Origin: Streptomyces viridochromogenes
GTDB lineage: Bacteria > Actinomycetota > Actinomycetes > Streptomycetales > Streptomycetaceae
NCBI RefSeq assembly: GCF_001270495.1
Contig: NZ_LGUR01000006.1
Coordinates: forward strand, 1-22,759
DNA length: 22,759 nucleotides
Direction of reading: 5' to 3'
Below the pieces are notes generated by a model, which saw only the letters and a list, made by a program, of their open reading frames with translations, did not search any database and had not been told where the DNA came from. The translations under genes were made by a program, and so were the position numbers. Positions within the stretch are counted from its first letter, which is position 1. Each line of letters begins with the position of its first letter. This document shows positions 21,304-22,759 of this stretch, piece by piece.

Positions 21304-22374
21304 TTGAAACAAGGTAATGAGAGCGACGCGGCACCGCGCCGCCGGGCGCCCTCGGGCAACCGGGGTCTGCTGGTCGCCGGACTCGGCGCGGCGCTGACCG
21401 CGGTGCTCAGCCTGGGGCTGCTCCAGGCCGCCTCTGGCACCTCGGCGGCCGGGGCGTCCTCCACGTCGGCAGCGGGCGCGGCTCAGGCGCCCGCTGCCGC
21501 CGCGGCGGAGGCGCAGCCGGCGGCCGCCGCGGCGCCGGACCACCAGGTCGACATCATGAACAACAAGTTCGGCGACGGGAAGCAGCTCGTCGTCGAGGTC
21601 GGCGAGACGGTCCGCTGGACCAACCACGACAGCGTGCCGCACACGGTCACCACGACCAAGGGCCCGAAGAAGTTCGACTCGGGCACGCTGGAGCAGGGCG
21701 ACTCGTGGTCGTACACCTTCACCACGGCCGGGACGTACGAGTACTACTGCGCGGTGCACCCGGACATGGTGGCGTCCGTGAAGGTCGTGGCGGCCGACGA
21801 CGGCGGTTCGTCAGGTGGGTCGTCCGGCGGGTCCTCCGGGGGTTCCACCGGCGGGTCGACCGGCGGCACCTCCGGCGGTACGTCCGGTGGCAGCACGGGC
21901 GGGTCGACCGGCGGCACCTCCGGCGGTACGTCCGGTGGCAGCACGGGCGGCACGTCCGGCGGCACCTCCGGTGGTTCGACCGGCGGTACGTCGGGCGGTG
22001 GCTCCGGTGACGGCGACGAGCAGTGCACCAGCGTCCAGAACGTGCTGCTGCCGATCCTCCAGCACCTCAACGCGGCCCACCTGGAGCGTTCCCCGGGCCA
22101 GCAGGTGCAGGACGCGCTGGCGCTGGACTCGTACATCAAACTGCACACGGTGTGGGTCGAAAGCATCCTGAAGCCCGCCACCGAGGGCGGCGGCACGATC
22201 CTGGACGACACGCTCAGCGTGCTGCTGAACCACGTCAACAAGGCACACCTGGAGGAGTCGCCCGGGCAGCAGGTCGCCGACCTGCTGAACGCCGACAGCT
22301 ACGTGCAGATGCACACGGTCTGGGCCGAGCACATGCTCGCCCCCACCGAGGACTTCCTCACCAACAGCTGCTGA
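21304..22374 (+). CDS. Exported cupredoxin with Gly/Ser/Thr linker and duplicated unrecognised C-terminal domain
   Basis: TTG at 21304 is chosen because GGAG (21295-21298) sits 5 nt upstream; the in-frame ATG at 21283 has no ribosome site. The product is 356 aa: a membrane/signal segment (about 22-44), an Ala-rich stretch, then a plastocyanin-like domain with type-1 copper ligands in DSVPHTVTTTKG (His) and YYCAVHPDM (Cys, His, Met). A Gly-Gly-Ser/Thr linker of about 70 residues follows. The C-terminal part is a tandem duplication of about 44 residues (26/44 identical), each with H-x4-HLE-x-SPGQQV and an HTVW motif, bracketed by single cysteines (CTSVQN and TNSC). The cupredoxin call is firm; the C-terminal domain is not recognised and could bind copper or heme through its conserved His. 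It probably works with CopC-CopD in extracytoplasmic copper handling. Confidence 0.9.
   Translation: MKQGNESDAAPRRRAPSGNRGLLVAGLGAALTAVLSLGLLQAASGTSAAGASSTSAAGAAQAPAAAAAEAQPAAAAAPDHQVDIMNNKFGDGKQLVVEVGETVRWTNHDSVPHTVTTTKGPKKFDSGTLEQGDSWSYTFTTAGTYEYYCAVHPDMVASVKVVAADDGGSSGGSSGGSSGGSTGGSTGGTSGGTSGGSTGGSTGGTSGGTSGGSTGGTSGGTSGGSTGGTSGGGSGDGDEQCTSVQNVLLPILQHLNAAHLERSPGQQVQDALALDSYIKLHTVWVESILKPATEGGGTILDDTLSVLLNHVNKAHLEESPGQQVADLLNADSYVQMHTVWAEHMLAPTEDFLTNSC
21851..21946 (+). repeat. Exact 48-bp tandem duplication in the cupredoxin linker
   Basis: Bases 21851-21898 and 21899-21946 are identical and encode Gly-Gly-Ser/Thr repeats in frame. The repeat adds 16 residues per unit, so linker length could vary by replication slippage without a frameshift. 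Confidence 0.9.
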
Positions 22375-22397
22375 CACCGCCCGCGCGGAAGACGGAC

Positions 22398-22432
22398 GCC
22401 GGTCCGGCCGAGGCTCAGTCGGCCGGACCGGC
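22398..22432. terminator. Strong hairpin after the cupredoxin gene
   Basis: A perfect 14-bp stem (GCCGGTCCGGCCGA, 22398-22411, with TCGGCCGGACCGGC, 22419-22432) has a 7-nt loop. It would separate or attenuate transcription into the YceI-like gene. Confidence 0.85.
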
Positions 22433-22491
22433 GCTCCCCCATTGTCCCCATCACCGCCGCCCCGACGGAACCGCTTTCCAAGGAGAACGGG

Positions 22492-22759
22492 ATGACAACC
22501 GTCACCCTGCCCATCGACCCGACCCCGCCCGGGGCGCCCGGGGCGGCCCTCTGGCTGCCGCTGCCCGGCCGCTACACCGTGGCCCCCGACCGCTCGCTCG
22601 TCGAACTCACCACCCTTTGCGGCCCGCTGCCCGTCCGCCGCCGTCGCCTCACCCTCGCCGCCGGCTCGCTCACCGTGTCCGAGGCCGGCGAACACCCCAC
22701 CTTCCGCTTCGAGTTCGACGACGTCCACCTCAAGGGTGCCCTCACCCTCACCCTCACCC
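22492..22759 (+). CDS. YceI-like protein, 5' part only
   Basis: The frame opens at ATG 22492 behind AAGGAGAA and runs off the window end; 89 codons are visible. The sequence LPGRYTVAPDRSLVELTTLC, then RRLTLAAGSLTVSEAGEH and TFRFEFDDVHLKG, resembles the start of the YceI lipocalin-like fold (W/Y-x-(I/V)-D/P-x-x-x-S-x-V-x-F, then a G-x-L/I-x-V strand). No signal peptide is visible. YceI proteins bind isoprenoid-like lipids; a role beside copper genes is unproven. It follows a strong terminator, so it may have its own promoter in the 60 bp upstream. The family call is moderate because the gene is incomplete. Confidence 0.55.
   Translation, partial: MTTVTLPIDPTPPGAPGAALWLPLPGRYTVAPDRSLVELTTLCGPLPVRRRRLTLAAGSLTVSEAGEHPTFRFEFDDVHLKGALTLTLT

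Noticed and set aside
21841..22010. Repeats considered as a CRISPR or minisatellite array
   Set aside because: The units are in frame, encode a Gly-Gly-Ser/Thr linker and have no unique spacers.

Overview
The window is very GC-rich, its coding strands favour G/C at third codon positions, and its protein families (clustered LytR-CpsA-Psr enzymes, WhiJ-like XRE/DUF5753 regulators, DUF397, CopC-CopD fusion) are those of Streptomyces or a close relative. No rRNA, tRNA or CRISPR array was seen. Assignments come from reading the translations and recalling family motifs; no search was run.

Region 1 (1-9999) is a cell-envelope island. Four LytR-CpsA-Psr (LCP) ligases run rightwards (82-1275, 1500-3311, 3732-5321, 6531-7985). 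A family 2 glycosyltransferase lies on the opposite strand (5346-6389), and a fifth, different LCP is at 8588-9880 on the minus strand. LCP enzymes move glycopolymers from a lipid carrier to peptidoglycan. With the glycosyltransferase and the UDP-glucose dehydrogenase further right (17648-18991), which may make a UDP-uronic acid, they suggest a wall-glycopolymer assembly locus. A cytosolic copper-storage-type protein (8164-8526) sits between LCP genes.

Region 2 (10000-11730) holds a hot-dog thioesterase, a decayed IS5-type transposase, a tiny membrane protein divergent from a GNAT acetyltransferase, and a strong hairpin that was probably once the terminator of the acyl-CoA dehydrogenase.

Region 3 (11731-16363) is the remnant of an integrative element. 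It is bounded by an imperfect 82-bp direct repeat (74/82 identical) that copies the 3' end of the acyl-CoA dehydrogenase gene (16300-17457, minus strand). Inside are a regulatory triad (small acidic protein, DUF6879, XRE-DUF5753), a divergent set of small genes including a DUF397 partner, the C-terminal part of a replication/primase-like protein, and the C-terminal end of a tyrosine integrase. The last two meet at about 15930, as one internal deletion would leave them. The dehydrogenase now uses the element-supplied 3' end, which carries its catalytic glutamate and differs from the displaced native end only at synonymous third positions within the coding part.

Region 4 (19352-22759) is an extracytoplasmic copper-handling operon: a secreted or anchored His/Pro-rich protein, a CopC-CopD fusion, a type-1 copper cupredoxin joined by a Gly/Ser/Thr linker to an unrecognised duplicated His-containing domain, and the start of a YceI-like gene that runs off the window. 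A leader of about 200 bp with inverted repeats precedes it.
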